Origin: Aradus depressus
Taxonomy: Eukaryota; Arthropoda; Insecta; Hemiptera; Aradidae
Direction of reading: 5' to 3'
Length of the DNA stretch: 64,000 bases
Assembly (NCBI GenBank): GCA_963662175.1
Contig: OY759226.1
Span: 26,566,065 to 26,630,064, forward strand
Shown here: positions 42,772-53,659 of the stretch, one piece after another
How the letters are laid out: every line of letters begins with the position of its first letter
Position numbering within the stretch: the first letter of the stretch is position 1
Translations under genes and position numbers: made by a program
Notes under the pieces: generated by a model
Told to the model about the DNA's origin: nothing
The model's database searches: none
The model's input: only the letters and a program-made list of their open reading frames with translations

Positions 42772-43677
42772 TAAGAGGAAGTGGGTTCAAAACCCTCAAC
42801 AAACTGCCGACATAGTGAATATATCAACACATGATTCAGTATGAGGATTCAGAAGTCAGTATGATGGATGATGGATTAATTTTGAGAAGAAGGAGAGATT
42901 AAACCAGGTGTATTAATTCGCGCTGGGGAACTACATCGCCGGTGGTTCACCGTCTTGTGATCTAGGAGGCAGTGAGAGTCTCAGTGCAGTGACGTGGCTG
43001 CAACCCACTATCCACGTCTGCACACAACGTTATGTACCCTGCATTTCAGGAGATCCGAGACTTTTAGCCAATGATTTAGTATCATCCATTCATCAGAAGC
43101 TACAAAGGCTTTCATTCATGTTTAATTAATGAATCACTTCATTCTTCTTTCAAAACGGTCTATAGTTTTCACAAATTGATAAAGTTAAAAAAGTCTTCGG
43201 AGAATCACCCCAACGCGGATTAATCTCAACTGAGTCTCTAAAACCAATTTACAGATTCGATTGAAAATACACATATTTAAATTATTGATATTAAAAAATT
43301 AATTATATTTATTTTTCTATAAAATCCACGAAGCAACTGAATTAGTAAATAAATAATATGAATGCATTTTTTTTTTTTAAAGAAATGAGTAGAAAACAAA
43401 ACACGGCCATCAGCTGTTGTTGAATTAGTGTAGAGGAGTCAATTGTTGTGTGTTCTGGGTTGAGATGTGAAGGTGGACAGAGAGTTGTTGTTTCGGCTTA
43501 ACATGTGATGAACTAAGTGGGAGTGAATTAACAGTAAAATTGAGGCGCAAGAAGGAACTGTTATTTATTTATATGTACAAAATATATATGCCCAAAAATA
43601 TATAACTTTGATTTGAAGAATGGCTAAAATATAAAACAAAAAATAAATAAATAATTTTAAGAATATATTTTTAATAG
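42772..43677. other. Unassigned spacer with partial R1
   Basis: 42800-42960 has R1 end blocks (ATTAATTCGCGCTGGGGAAC, CGCCGGTGGTTCACCG). The rest to 43677 is AT-rich, with no ORF. Confidence 0.4.
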
Positions 43678-43963
43678 TGGGTTCGAAACCCGACCGAGGC
43701 CCTTACTTTATTTCATCTGGGAAGTAAAATAAACTTAAGCACGCCGTCCTTCGGATGGGACGTTAAGCGATGGTCCCGAGCCTCTACGATGTCAGGTATT
43801 CGGTAAAGACCCCTACCCTAGGTGAATAAAAATTTAGGGTAGGCAAAATTTAGAACTTCCATAGTAGAGTTGAGCTCACGTCCATCAGAGTGTCGAAAGA
43901 GCGCTCTGGTAGTAGGCGATAAGACTTCAAAGTTAAAGCCCGGGCATGAGTCATAATAACTAC
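43678..43963 (+). repeat. SINE-A, head cut at the B box, ACTA-type tail
   Basis: Starts GTGGGTTCGAAACCCGACCG; ends GAGTCATAATAACTAC, directly joined to a LINE stub. Confidence 0.9.
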
Positions 43964-44215
43964 CCGGAGTTCGGACGATTCGTCGCCTCCTGGCGGAAGG
44001 TAAAGGAGGCAGTTTAACGTGGTTCCAGGGATGGCCGCTAGATGCTGGTAATACTGCCCACCTGCGACCATCCTCTGCAGCCAAGAACATAAGTACCTGG
44101 TCCTGAGTTCTCTCGGGAAACGCCGATAAGGTTGGTTGGAGTACCCAACCGATCGTTCCGGCGATTGGCGGAGTCCTGCAACCGACCGTAGCTCCAAATA
44201 AATGAATTAAAGCGG
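43961..44215 (+). pseudogene. LINE ORF2 C-terminal tip and 3' UTR
   Basis: YPEFGRFVASWRKVKEAV-stop, matching the end of the better copy at 61672-61872 (LAFGRFVSSWRKIKKAF-stop). The GC-rich 3' UTR runs to AAATAAATGAATT at about 44205. Confidence 0.75.
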
Positions 44216-44220
44216 CGAAC

Positions 44221-44657
44221 TGTTGTTGAAGTATAAAATTTCATATCGATATATTCTTTCTGTAAGGAGTTATTGTCTTCACAGACACACGAACAGATTT
44301 AATTTTTCAAATGAGTACGATTACATAACTTCCCCTATACTTCGTATAGTTAGTTACTTTTTGTGTCGTAAAGTAATGAATATATCGGCATGAAATTTCA
44401 TATTTGAAGTCAAAACCCAATGAAGATGTAACTAGTCATATTTCAGCAATATCGGTCGAAGGGAAGGTGGGGGGGGGGGGGTGGTTCAGGGGAGGGGAAC
44501 CCTAATAACTGCCGATGTAATGAATTTATCGACACAAAATTTAGTATGAGAATTAAGGAGATCCAATGTAAGTCAACTGTTGAATTTTAGCGCTAAATAG
44601 CGACTGGTTTTGGAGGGGGAGCACAAAGTTAATTGATTGTCGTTCTGGGGAAGTACA
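44221..44657. repeat. R1 composite (reverse, then forward)
   Basis: 44221-44345 reverse (TTTCATATCGATATATTCTT ... ACATAACTTCCCCTATACTT). 44370-44657 forward (AGCAATATCGGTCGAAGGGA, G-run, ACTGCCGATGTAATGAATTT, CTGGGGAAGTACA). Confidence 0.82.
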
Positions 44658-44743
44658 CGGACGGGATTCGAACCCGCAAACCATGGTGAGACCATGCGAC
44701 CAAAGCCCTACGCTCTAGCCCGCACGGCCACCATGGCCCCCTA
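44658..44743 (-). repeat. SINE-B head-only copy with TSD-like flanks
   Basis: Only the tRNA-like head is present (CGGACGGGATTCGAACCCGC ... GGCCACCATGGCCCCC). The hairpin body and poly(A) are missing. Flanks GAAGTACA at 44650-44657 and 44744-44751. Confidence 0.85.
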
Positions 44744-45049
44744 GAAGTACATATCGTATCGTTGCAGCTAGCTTCCGGTATTACTTTGAATACTGCACTT
44801 GACAGGTCTGAAGCCAATCTCATTCTAGTTCCTATTACACATTCCTGTTATGGCTACTACAATTTTACAGTTTTCCCTTATCAAAGGTCATATTTTGTTT
44901 TATATAATTTTGAATTGTTTTTGTTTTCTAGTTGGTTGCGCTATTCATATTTAAAGAGCATGTCCATATTTATTATTTCCATATTATTAGTATATTTTTA
45001 TTTAGTTACTATATTACTTATTTATTACAATTATATAGATGTATGTATA

Positions 45050-45211
45050 GGTTTAGGTTTTGTGTTTCATGCTCGGGCTTTAATTATGAGATCATATCGT
45101 CTACTACTAGAGCGCTCTGTCGTCGCTCTGGTGGAGCTACCTACCCCTGTTCATTCACCTGGAATAGGGGTGTTTATCGAACAGGCTCGAGACTATCACT
45201 CAACGTTTCTT
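45050..45211 (-). repeat. SINE-A, diverged, headless
   Basis: GTTTAGGTTTTGTGTTTCATGCTCGGGC ... ACAGGCTCGAGACTATCACT. Confidence 0.82.
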
Positions 45212-45596
45212 TACAGAGAATGTTGGTAAAACTGTCCAAATAGTGTTCTCTTCTAGTGTGAACCCAACCTAAGTTGCTAAGTTCTTGTAACTAGTCTCCA
45301 AATTCTTGAAGATTTGGTTGAGGTCGACACTTCCTAAAGCCTTCATCCTCCTTTCTAGGAAACTTCCTGCGGTCGTCTTTAATAGTCTTCCTCAATTAAC
45401 TTATCTCCATTTCGTGGACAAGACTACAAGTCCCGTCCCTCCGTCTTTTATGTAATCTGCTCAAACATTGCTCTGTTTAGAAAAATATTGGAGCTATTGA
45501 AACTTTGCACGAAATTAAAGGCTGAATCTATCGAATAATAAATAGGGCAAAATAATTTAGCAGTTAGGATATTTTTTTTTAATTTTTATTTACAAA
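45212..45596. other. Unassigned spacer
   Basis: No interpretable coding frame on either strand. Confidence 0.35.
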
Positions 45597-45712
45597 TGGA
45601 TATTTATAACTGCATAAAAAAAAATACAACAAGCAAATGTGCTAAGAGAGAGATAATGGCAATGTCAAAATGTCAAGAGGAGAGAAATCACCCAGTGGTG
45701 ACACTCCTTAGA
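45597..45712 (-). repeat. LINE 3' UTR-like repeat, copy 2
   Basis: Partner of 14255-14375 (ACAACAAGCAAATGTGCTAA, AATGTCAAGAGGAGAGAAAT, CACCCAGTGGTGACACTCC). Confidence 0.65.
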
Positions 45713-46019
45713 TATTGAGTTACACTCATTTGTAACTAATCACTGTCACTGCTGCTGCCATTGACGCTTAAGCCGTCGTTGTGGGAGTGTGGCAGAATGG
45801 AGAGCACGGACTAGAGGATTATTGTGGGAACTAAGAGTGGAAAATTATTGTTTATACTCGGATTTATCAACTTCGGTGGCGTTAAGGTCAGTGTGAAAAA
45901 TGTTGTTGAAGACGTAGTAAGGAACATTGGCTAAGGAGTTTTGTATTGAAAGGATTGGAAGCCTTGGCAGAACCCCAGAGCTCAAGTCTGTAAGTTCAAG
46001 TCCACATAGGTTTCAGTAC

Positions 46020-46431
46020 TCATAGATAGATAAACTTTTATTGCAGTAAAGATTACAACCTTTATGACAATGATTGGGTTGGTTTTTTTTTGTTTACAAA
46101 GTAAATATTCTTATAGTTAAGTATATAAAATAAAATAAAAGAGAAAATATCTATATAAAGAATTGTACATAATAAGCAATATAGCAACTAAATAAAAAGA
46201 TACCAATAATACTGAGATAGTAAAAATGGACAAGCTCTTTAATATAAATAGTGCAGGATAAAAGAATTCAAAAATGATATAAAACAAGATATGACATGAA
46301 CATGAATAAATAAATAAATAAAAATAAATAAAAGAATATATATCCATCTTACATACAACAAATTAAATTATATTATTCTTTATTTTCAACCCAACAGTAA
46401 AAAATAAAAAGAAATTGTTAATTTTTTTAAC
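46020..46431 (-). repeat. LINE 3' UTR, separated from its ORF by SINE-A
   Basis: Minus strand ends CATAAAGGTTGTAATCTTTACTGCAATAAAAG, an AATAAA-type end, near 46035. Together with 46779-47345 it forms one LINE copy interrupted by SINE-A. Confidence 0.6.
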
Positions 46432-46433
46432 AG

Positions 46434-46778
46434 GTTAGGTAAGGTTTTATGACTCATGCCCGGGCTTTAACAACGAGGTCATATCGCCTACTACCAGAGC
46501 GCTCTTTCGTCACTCTGGTGGCCATGAGCCCGACTCTACAGTGGGAGTCCTAAATTTTGCCTACCCTAAATGTTTTATTCATCTAGGGTAGGGGTCTTTA
46601 ACGAGTACCTGACATCGTACAGGCTCGGGACCATCGCTTAACGTCCCATCCGAAGGACGGCGTGCTTAGGTTTATTTTACCTCCCAGATAAAATAAACTA
46701 AGGGCCTCGGTCGGGTTACGAACCCACGACCTTGAGCTCAGAAGGCAAGCACGCATACCACTGAGCTACCGGCGCCCT
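46434..46778 (-). repeat. SINE-A, full length, CCTAA-type tail
   Basis: Best minus-strand copy. GGTTAGGTAAGGTTTTATGA through all body blocks to ACCACTGAGCTACCGGCGCCCTC. The B box is changed to GGTTACGAACC. Confidence 0.93.
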
Positions 46779-47345
46779 CTATAACATCTAACATCTAAAT
46801 TATTTAAAATATGCACAAAAGTTTCTGAGTAATATTCTGGTCTATTGGTGAGATAATTGTGGAGAAATGCTTGCCTGGGGATACACAAAGAGGGACAATG
46901 GAACAAAAAGTGCATGAGGTCGTCCTTTTCATCTAAGGTACAGAGCCTGCAGACACTTTCAGGACAAATCTCATACCTAAGCCCTCCAAGAAATATCCTA
47001 AAATTTCTATTGCTATTATGGAGACGAATTTGAGCTAGTAGTCGGAGTTTTTCAATATGGCAGTTTAATGAAAGATAGCTTTCCTGAGACCCTAAAGCAC
47101 TGACCAATCGGTAGAGGGAGTTGTATTTAGAATTTAATATTGTATTTATATCGCGACAGACCAGGTTTGAGTACTGCGTTGTATAAAAGTCGTTTAGTTT
47201 TCAAAGTTAATTTGGATCTTATGTCTAGTAGTCTAGTAACAGTTTATATCGTCTGTTCTTGTCTTTTCGGTCTTCTGTGAAGATTCCAAGTTAATCGTTT
47301 GTCGAGTATGAGGCCTAGATAGCAGAGAGAGTTTTTTAAAAAGAT
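46779..47345 (-). pseudogene. LINE reverse-transcriptase C-terminus (CCHC finger)
   Basis: Minus frames: LGLILDKRLTWNLHRRPKRQE (47330-47265), LTLKTKRLLYNAVLKPG (47225-47170), then 47107-46779: CHIEKLRLLAQIRLHNSNRN, RYEICPESVCRLCTLDEKDD, LMHFLFHCPS. The final C-x2-C...H...C is the ORF2 finger. At least one frameshift near 47130. The last codons run into SINE-A, which inserted at the ORF end. Confidence 0.85.
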
Positions 47346-47466
47346 GGGAGGAAATACTAAGTGAAAATATATAGTTTTTTCTTAAGATAACGGAAGCAGC
47401 GATGGTGGTACTTTAGAGATTAAAACAATATACGCTGCAAATAACAATTATAATGAATCCACATAT

Positions 47467-47559
47467 GAGGGCGCCGGTAGCTCAGAGGTGGCATGCTAGC
47501 CTACTGATCTCAAGATCGCGGGTTCGAAACCCGGCCGAGGCCCTTAGGTTTTATTTCCC
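47467..47559 (+). repeat. SINE-A head only
   Basis: GAGGGCGCCGGTAGCTCAGA with perfect B box GGTTCGAAACC. Truncated after CCCTTAGGTTTTATTTCCC, where R1 sequence begins. Confidence 0.88.
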
Positions 47560-47965
47560 TTGGTAATTGGTCAAAAATTTGGTGCTCATGTTTTCCGAAC
47601 TCCTGATTCCAAAAATTAATATATAAAAAAAGTCTGTCTGTGTTTACATGATAACTCCCGTTAGAATGAATTTGTCAACATGAAATTTCATATGGGAATT
47701 CCAACTCCTCCAAGGATGCCACCTGTTGGATTTCAGCCAAATCGGTCAAAGGGTAGGGGAGGATTAGGGGGAGGCTTAACACAAAAACTGTAATAACTGC
47801 CGATGTAACGAATGTATCGACATGAAATTCAGTACGAGGATTCAGAAGCCGCTATGTAAGACAAATATCGATTTCTAACTCTAACGGTCGACTGGTTTTG
47901 CAGGGGGAGAGACAAGTTAACTAATTCGTTGTGGGGAAGTACATTGCCGGTGATACACCGACCTC
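47560..47965 (+). repeat. R1 repeat, forward, to hairpin end
   Basis: TTGGTCAAAAATTTGGTGCT, GTCAACATGAAATTTCATAT, CAGCCAAATCGGTCAAAGGG, ACTGCCGATGTAACGAATGT, TTGTGGGGAAGTACATTGCC, GGTGATACACCGAC. Confidence 0.88.
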
Positions 47966-48017
47966 TTCTCTCTCTCTCGTGTAGCTCCACGTACTGTGAA
48001 TACAAATTATTAAACCA

Positions 48018-48216
48018 TGAGCACTTAGTCCTTCGGATGGGACGTTAAACAATGATTTCGAGCCAGATGTCAGGTACTCGTTAAATATCCCTTATCCTAG
48101 GTCAATAGAAATTTAGGGTAGGAATAATTTAGGAGTCCGGGCTCTTGTCGACAAAAGAGAGCTCTGTTAGTAGGCGATATGACCTCATAGTTAACACCCA
48201 GGCATCATTCAAAATA
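48018..48216 (+). repeat. SINE-A, headless, ACTA-type tail
   Basis: GAGCACTTAGTCCTTCGGAT to AAAATAACTAAC. Confidence 0.85.
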
Positions 48217-48614
48217 ACTAACAAAATGACTTATTGTGCCTTCCAGTGTATCACCTGATAATATTTCACAATAATATTCTTAATTAAGACAGAAATGTTA
48301 AACATAAATATTAAAATTGCCATTTGGATATTACTAGAACATTTCTAGAAGTTTGTTATTTGCTGACCTAGACCAAAGATATACAATTTTCTGCTGAGTT
48401 ACATTCCCTTCAATATTCGTTAATTAATAACAGATCCAGTACCGTCACAAGGGCGACTTCAGCCAGAGGGCAGCCCTACACAACTTCCTACCATTATTTT
48501 TCATATAGAAACGCCATTAAAAGCAAATTATTGAACACTAATATGATATTGTAATATTTAATATAATATGAATGAGTATACATTTATTATAATTCAATGT
48601 AATATAAAATTAAA
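48217..48614. other. AT-rich spacer
   Basis: Nothing recognised. Confidence 0.4.
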
Positions 48615-48806
48615 AAGGACGCCGGTATATCGCGGGTTCAAAATCCGCCCGAAGCCTTTAGGTTTTTATCTGAGAAATGAAAAAAAGTGTGATCATTGAA
48701 AACCGTTGCCTTAGGTGAATACAAATGTATGGCGACGAAAGAGCGCTCTGGTAGTCGATATGATCTCGTTGTTATAGCCCGGGCATGAGTCACAATAACT
48801 AACTCA
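48615..48806 (+). repeat. SINE-A, internally deleted, ACTA-type tail
   Basis: GGACGCCGGTAT joined to ATCGCGGGTTCAAAATCCGC (most of the head missing). The body is reduced. Ends GTCACAATAACTAACTC. Confidence 0.85.
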
Positions 48807-48944
48807 TAGAAACAAAAGTAACTAATATTGATTAAATATTTTCCAAATTTTATTATTATATGCATTGGTTCAAAGTACATTTTTAAGTAACTTATATTAT
48901 ATTTACTGGAAATATACAATTAAAATACTTAAGGAGGGATGGAG

Positions 48945-49030
48945 GTCAGGTTGGTGTTAGGATCGACAAAAACGAACTTGTAGAATTTCTGCCAAGCTTT
49001 CGTTACTGAGTGTGCCTTCTTCAGGGCCTG
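48945..49030 (-). repeat. PLE-type structured motif
   Basis: Minus strand: CTGAAGA (49024-49018), AGGCACACTCAGTAAC, GAAA (49001-48998), GCTTGGC. Confidence 0.5.
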
Positions 49031-49073
49031 TATTGACATATATATGTTCAATTAATTAATTAATATATAAATT

Positions 49074-49625
49074 AAGATCAGCTACAAAAATAATGTATAC
49101 ACCGTTAATCGCCAGGAACTTTGTACAATCTGCAATAAAAATGAATTGGAAGTCGTATACCAGCTGTTAATATCCTGTCCGATCTACTCCAACATTAGAA
49201 GCCACTTCCTGCCTCAGAGTATCAATATAGACCGATCCAACTGTCATACATTACTCCTGGCCCATAATAAGAATGATATCTCAAACATTTTCTATTGTTT
49301 GATCAGCGCTCTGAAACTTAGATCATTCATTGTTAACGAATAATGTATTTCAACTTACATACTATATTGATATTCAATACATCCCCACTCCATATTTACT
49401 GCCTTTGTTACATTATTATTATTATTAATTTGTAATTACTTATTTTATTTATATATATTTTTAAAAATTTATTTACGTTATTTATTTAGTTTGTTAAAGG
49501 TTCCTATATATAGTCATTATTGTTGTGTATGTGTATTCTTCTATATGTGTCATTATTACGTTAATATTGTAAATGTAATGAACACTGACTCCATTGCATA
49601 GGGGTGATCCCTTTAAACAATTTAT
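49074..49625 (+). pseudogene. LINE 3' end, second copy of the family at 31 kb
   Basis: The frame reads QELCTICNKNELEVVYQLLI, SCPIYSNIRSHFLPQ, then LISALKLRSFIVNE-stop (49341-49343). The finger histidine is Gln here. The 3' UTR ends GGTGATCCCTTTAAACAATT as at 31060. About 88-90% similar to 31034-31600 by eye. Confidence 0.85.
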
Positions 49626-49639
49626 ATATATACATATAT

Positions 49640-50030
49640 ATATTTTTTTTGTCTTTTATTTAGAAAGATGCAACTGTTGCTAGGGTGCAACAATCAGCAT
49701 CCATGATGGTACGTATTGCTTGAGCACGCCGTCCTTCGGATGGGACGTTAAGCCATGGTCCTGAGCCTGTACGATGTCAGGTACTCGTTAAAGACCCCTG
49801 CCCTAAATTAATAAAAATTTAGGGTAGGCAAAATTTAGGACTCCCACAGTAGAGTCGGGCTCATGTCCACCAGAGTGACGAAAGAGCGCTCTGGTAGTAG
49901 GCGATATGACCTCTTAGTTAAAGCTCGGGCATGAGTCATAAAACCTAACCTAACCTAACCTACGTATTGATATGTTGGCGTGAATGGCATGTGAGAGGAA
50001 AGCCACCCAGTGGTAGGTCCTCGGGATTAT
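49640..50030 (-). repeat. LINE 3' UTR-like repeat interrupted by SINE-A
   Basis: TTTATTTAGAAAGATGCAAC ... ATGATGGTACGTATTG | SINE | TACGTATTGATATGTTGGCG ... GAGAGGAAAGCCACCCAGTGG. Matches the uninterrupted copy at 35985-36095. Confidence 0.85.
49720..49970 (+). repeat. SINE-A, 5'-truncated, CCTAA tail, TSD
   Basis: Starts CTTGAGCACGCCGTCC; ends CCTAACCTAACCTAACC. TSD TACGTATTG at 49711-49719 and 49971-49979. Confidence 0.93.
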
Positions 50031-50291
50031 TATTATATATAAATTCAAAACCCCATAAGAACGATTTCTTTTAATTTTATCCGAAATCGGCGGAAAGAGA
50101 AGGGGGGATCAACTAGAAAATGTTCATAACTGCCGATATAATGAATGCATCAAGACAAGTTGTATAAATGTATGGCTTTAGAGATAATTTTTAATATATA
50201 TGTAAATAAGTTTATTATTTTAATTTATTTACGTTTATTATTTTAATAAAAACTCGATGTACAATATGATATATCGATATAACATACATAA
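50031..50291 (+). repeat. R1 internal fragment, forward, and AT-rich DNA
   Basis: ATCCGAAATCGGCGGAAAGA, 'ACTGCCGATATAATGAATGC' at 50080-50160. The rest is AT-rich. Confidence 0.55.
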
Positions 50292-50496
50292 CCCGTTAGG
50301 TTTAATCACGACTCTACTCGACTCTACTGTGAGAATCCTAAATAGGATAGGGGGGGGGGGGTCTTAACGAGTACCTGACATCATACACCTATCGGAACCA
50401 TAGCCTAGCCTAAATTTTTATTCACCTAGGACAAGGGGTCTTTCGATCTTGAGCTCAGAAGGCAAGCACACATACCACTGAGCTACCGGCGCCCTC
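50292..50496 (-). repeat. SINE-A, rearranged
   Basis: Head (ACCACTGAGCTACCGGCGCCCTC) and body blocks are present. A G12 tract replaces the TAGGGTAGGGGTC start, and the 3' quarter is deleted. Confidence 0.82.
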
Positions 50497-51180
50497 TTTT
50501 TTTTATCTAATGAACATTATTTCAAATATAAACAGCGCAGATAATGGCAAAATTTAATATTATTTATTAATAGAAAATGTTTATACAAAAATATAGAGGC
50601 AGCTTATAATTCTATTATAATTCAATAAGATACAGTTAGTGTATACAAAAGGATGCAAAATGGTGAGCCTCTATGATTGTATGATTCATGAGTATGAGAT
50701 CATAATGTGACCCGGAGCAACCTTCACTTTCACCTCAGCAACACTTCCTAAGGTTTAATCTGTAACGAACAATCTATCCTAACTTTTTATTGTTTTTATT
50801 AAAAATGTTATTATTTTGTTCTGCTTTTGATGGATGGGTCTCTCAATGTGTCAATATGGATTGGTTTATGAGTTGTGAGTTTGCTATAACTCTGGTGTCA
50901 CTTGGTGGTACTACTGTAGTTCAAATGTGTGATTATTCATTTTTAACTACACTTATAACTTTTTTTTATTTTCTTTTATTTTACTAGTTCAGCATCACAT
51001 GCTATGCAAGTAGGTATAAATATGGACATAAAATAAATAACAGATTAAAATAACAGATCGGCGTCGTCTCATCATGAGCACAACCTAGGACTGCTTATAG
51101 AGCTTAACAAATAGATGGAAATAAAAGATGAATGTAAAAGAATAAATGTATAAATAAATAAATAAAAGAAGGTAAACTTT
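50497..51180. other. AT-rich spacer
   Basis: An ORF at 50790-50987 has no domain and poor coding character. 51000-51180 may be a LINE 3' UTR (AATAAATAAATAAA). Confidence 0.35.
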
Positions 51181-51192
51181 AACACTTGGTCT

Positions 51193-51510
51193 TTAAGGGA
51201 GGATGTCTTGAGGGAGCCGTGGCTTAAGTCTTGGGGCTGGAGTTGTCTTCCCTAGTTCGTAATATGCTGGTCCTGCTGCGGTGTTTAGGGAATCCAGAAA
51301 CTTCTTAGTAACCCTCTTCACGAAGTCCTCAACATATGACATGCCTAGTTCTTCGTGAAGCTGCTTGTTCCTCACGAACCATGGCGCATTTACTGCCGTG
51401 CGCAAAACTTTATTTTGTAGCTTCTGGAACCCTTCAATATAACAATTATAACAATTTTGTAACTTATAACTATAACCTTTATAACAATTTTGCAACGATG
51501 CATTCCTCAT
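51193..51510 (-). pseudogene. Jockey-type LINE ORF2 C-terminus
   Basis: FQKLQNKVLRTAVNAPWFVR, NKQLHEELGMSYVEDFVKRV, then LNTAAGPAYYELGKTTPAPR-end. Same block as in the 0.1-4.5 kb LINE (APWFIRNSQIHEELG) but a different subfamily. Upstream the frame is replaced by an AATTGTTATAA-type repeat. Confidence 0.85.
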
Positions 51511-51714
51511 TGATGAACCATTTATCTGCTTACTCCATCCTTTTACTGGTGGATAAATGACTTCCTCATGGAATGAAGTGAGTGTACACTATTTTTAATT
51601 CTTAACTATATTAATTAAATCATATTTTGTTTTATTTTAAATATTTTAAAATTGTTATTCACTTATATTGTAGCTTAGGTATATTTAGTTTTTGTTTATA
51701 AATCATATTTTTTC

Positions 51715-52150
51715 ATAGGTTACAAAATAAAAATGTAATGTGACCTCTCACAGATTTTATTATTGTATGCTAGTCGGGGTTTAGGTTAGGTTAGGTTTTA
51801 TGACTCATGCCCGGGCTTTAACTACGAGGTCATATCGCCTACTACCAGAGCGCTCTTTCGTCACTCTGGTGGACATGAGCCCGACTCTACTGTGGGAGTC
51901 CTAAATTTTGCCTACCTTAAATGTTTATTCATCTAGGGTAGGGGTCTTTAACGAGTACCTGACATCGTACAGGCTCGGGACCATCGCTTAACGTCCCATC
52001 CGAAGGACGGCGTGCTTAAGTTTATTTTGCCTCCCAGATAAAATAAACTAAGGGCCTCGGTCGGGCTACGAACCCAGAACCTTGAGCTCAGAAGTCGGGG
52101 TTGCCCACATCATAAGTCTACAAAAACCCATCATTTAGAAAATAAGTCAT
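51715..52150 (-). repeat. pLTR-like repeat, split by SINE-A
   Basis: AATGTGACCTCTCACAGATTTTATTATTG and GCTAGTCGGGG, resuming GTCGGGGTTGCCCACATCATAAG after the SINE. Homologous to the arms at 40.2-40.85 kb. Confidence 0.75.
51782..52092 (-). repeat. SINE-A, head-truncated, CCTAA tail, 10-bp TSD
   Basis: TAGGTTAGGTTAGGTTTTAT start; ends within the head (CTTGAGCTCAGA). TSD AGTCGGGGTT at 51772-51781 and 52093-52102. Confidence 0.93.
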
Positions 52151-52844
52151 AATAAATATCATAAATATCTTTTCTCGTTATTGGTTCAATATAATAAGTT
52201 AATGTTAAAAAGAAAGGAGAGAAATACATTTTGGAGTAGCGGGAGGGGAGAGAGATGGAGTGGCCCGCTCGCTCACCTGATCAGCCTAATCTCCACATTC
52301 TTCTCCCCACCACACGTATACACTAAGGTCTAGAGAGAGATACCTTCTGTTTCATAACCTTTCCCCCACTCCCACCTATCTCCATAGTCACCTTGACACA
52401 TTCATAATAAATGATCACATTTTGGGAGTGACTATACAAGCTGTATACTAAACCCTGAAGAGAAATACTGAGATTAGGGGTAGCTTCATGTATCATAAAA
52501 TAATATGCATAAAATATGATGGGTATAATTAATAATATATGATATGTGTATGAGGGGAGGGGGTTAACAGCTGGTACATACACCATATTGTCTTAACGGG
52601 CCTTCTACCATTATTTACAGATAGATCCATGTAAACTAATTAGCACTAAGGAAGATAAATGAATCCTCTTTTATACTCGTACCTGTCAGATAGTTAATTT
52701 TATAACCAGAATCTCGCCGCTTTTCATCCATAAGAGAAATGTTTTAGAAAAATAGAGCTTTCTCAAAGAACAACAAGCTTCCTTAAAGAGCTCCTTTCTG
52801 TGAAGGTTCCCGGCTCGATACCCGGTATTTTTATTCAATAAATG
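52151..52844. other. Unassigned spacer
   Basis: No ORF or named repeat. Confidence 0.35.
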
Positions 52845-53050
52845 TACTTCCCCGGTTAACAATTAACAAATTAACAACTAAATTATCCCACTCCCATAGA
52901 AACCAGTTAGGTTGAAAATCAATAAGTGACATCCTTGTGTGGATATATTCCATATTTTTTATTGTTATTCGTTATTTTTTATATATTTATATTTATTATT
53001 CGTTACAGAATTTCGTACATTGGGACCTGAGGAAGGGGTATAAAAATAAC
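52845..53050. repeat. R1 piece (reverse) then PLE-type motif
   Basis: TGTACTTCCCCGGTTAAC...GTTGAAAATCAATAAGTGAC. Then AATTTCGTACATTGGGACCTGAGGAAGGGG at about 53010-53040, matching the PLE motif at 59140 in position of CTGAGGA. Confidence 0.55.
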
Positions 53051-53084
53051 TATATCTCTAGACTGTTCACCTTCACATCTTAAG

Positions 53085-53330
53085 CCTAGTACACACTAGT
53101 AGACCATGTTGCGCGATTTGTCTATAGGCGGTCTCGAGACACGGTCTACAGACCGTCTAGAGTCACCGTTCTTTGTCTCGTCTAGCGTCCTCACTACGAT
53201 GTGAATTTCTCAGTCTCATCTTCGCAGTCCACCATGGAGGACATTGCTTTGTGTGGAATGAGTTCCTGCTTAGTGCTAATTACAAGTGAAAGAACGCAAA
53301 AACGTAAATAAACGTTGGTGAACGCGCGAA
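53085..53330 (+). mobile_element. Probable PIF/Harbinger 5' end
   Basis: TAAGCCTAGTACACACTAGT resembles a Harbinger terminus next to a TAA. ATG at 53234 opens MEDIALCGMSSCLVLITSER then TQKRK-stop (53311). Harbinger nuclease ORFs in insects often begin with this kind of short hydrophobic segment followed by a Lys/Arg run. The nuclease domain is not present. Confidence 0.42.
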
Positions 53331-53659
53331 GTGTTCGCAGAAGGACCTAGGCAGCCAGAGATTCCAGGGCCACTTGTCTTTTTACCCGGTTTTTGTAGTC
53401 GGGACTCGTAACATCCCACAAACAATAAGACGCATGGTAATCTTCAATTAGTTTTAAAACTTTCTCGTTAGATCACGTGTTTTCAAAAGAACTGTAAAAC
53501 TTTGGAAAATAACTGTAAAGAGCCGAACCACACCACTCGGAAGCTGGAGACAGACTGGGACATGTTTCGCCTCTAGACGCCGAGTCTATCGCGGCGCATA
53601 ATACACTTGATAAAAGTCTTCAGTTGGTATAGTAATAATAGCAACAGTGGCCCGCAGGA

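Noticed and set aside
43818..44244. Minus-strand ORFs of 90-115 codons
   Set aside because: Antisense shadows of a SINE-A and of a plus-strand LINE C-terminus.
45212..45560. Possible exon on the minus strand
   Set aside because: Frames are broken every 20-30 codons and no domain or splice-site pattern is convincing.
49940..49972. Telomeric repeat or internal telomere fusion
   Set aside because: The CCTAA runs are only 2-4 units and always sit at the SINE-A 3' end.
50790..50987. 65-codon hydrophobic ORF
   Set aside because: No signal-peptide-like start, no homologous copy and no domain. AT-rich DNA readily gives Phe/Leu-rich frames.
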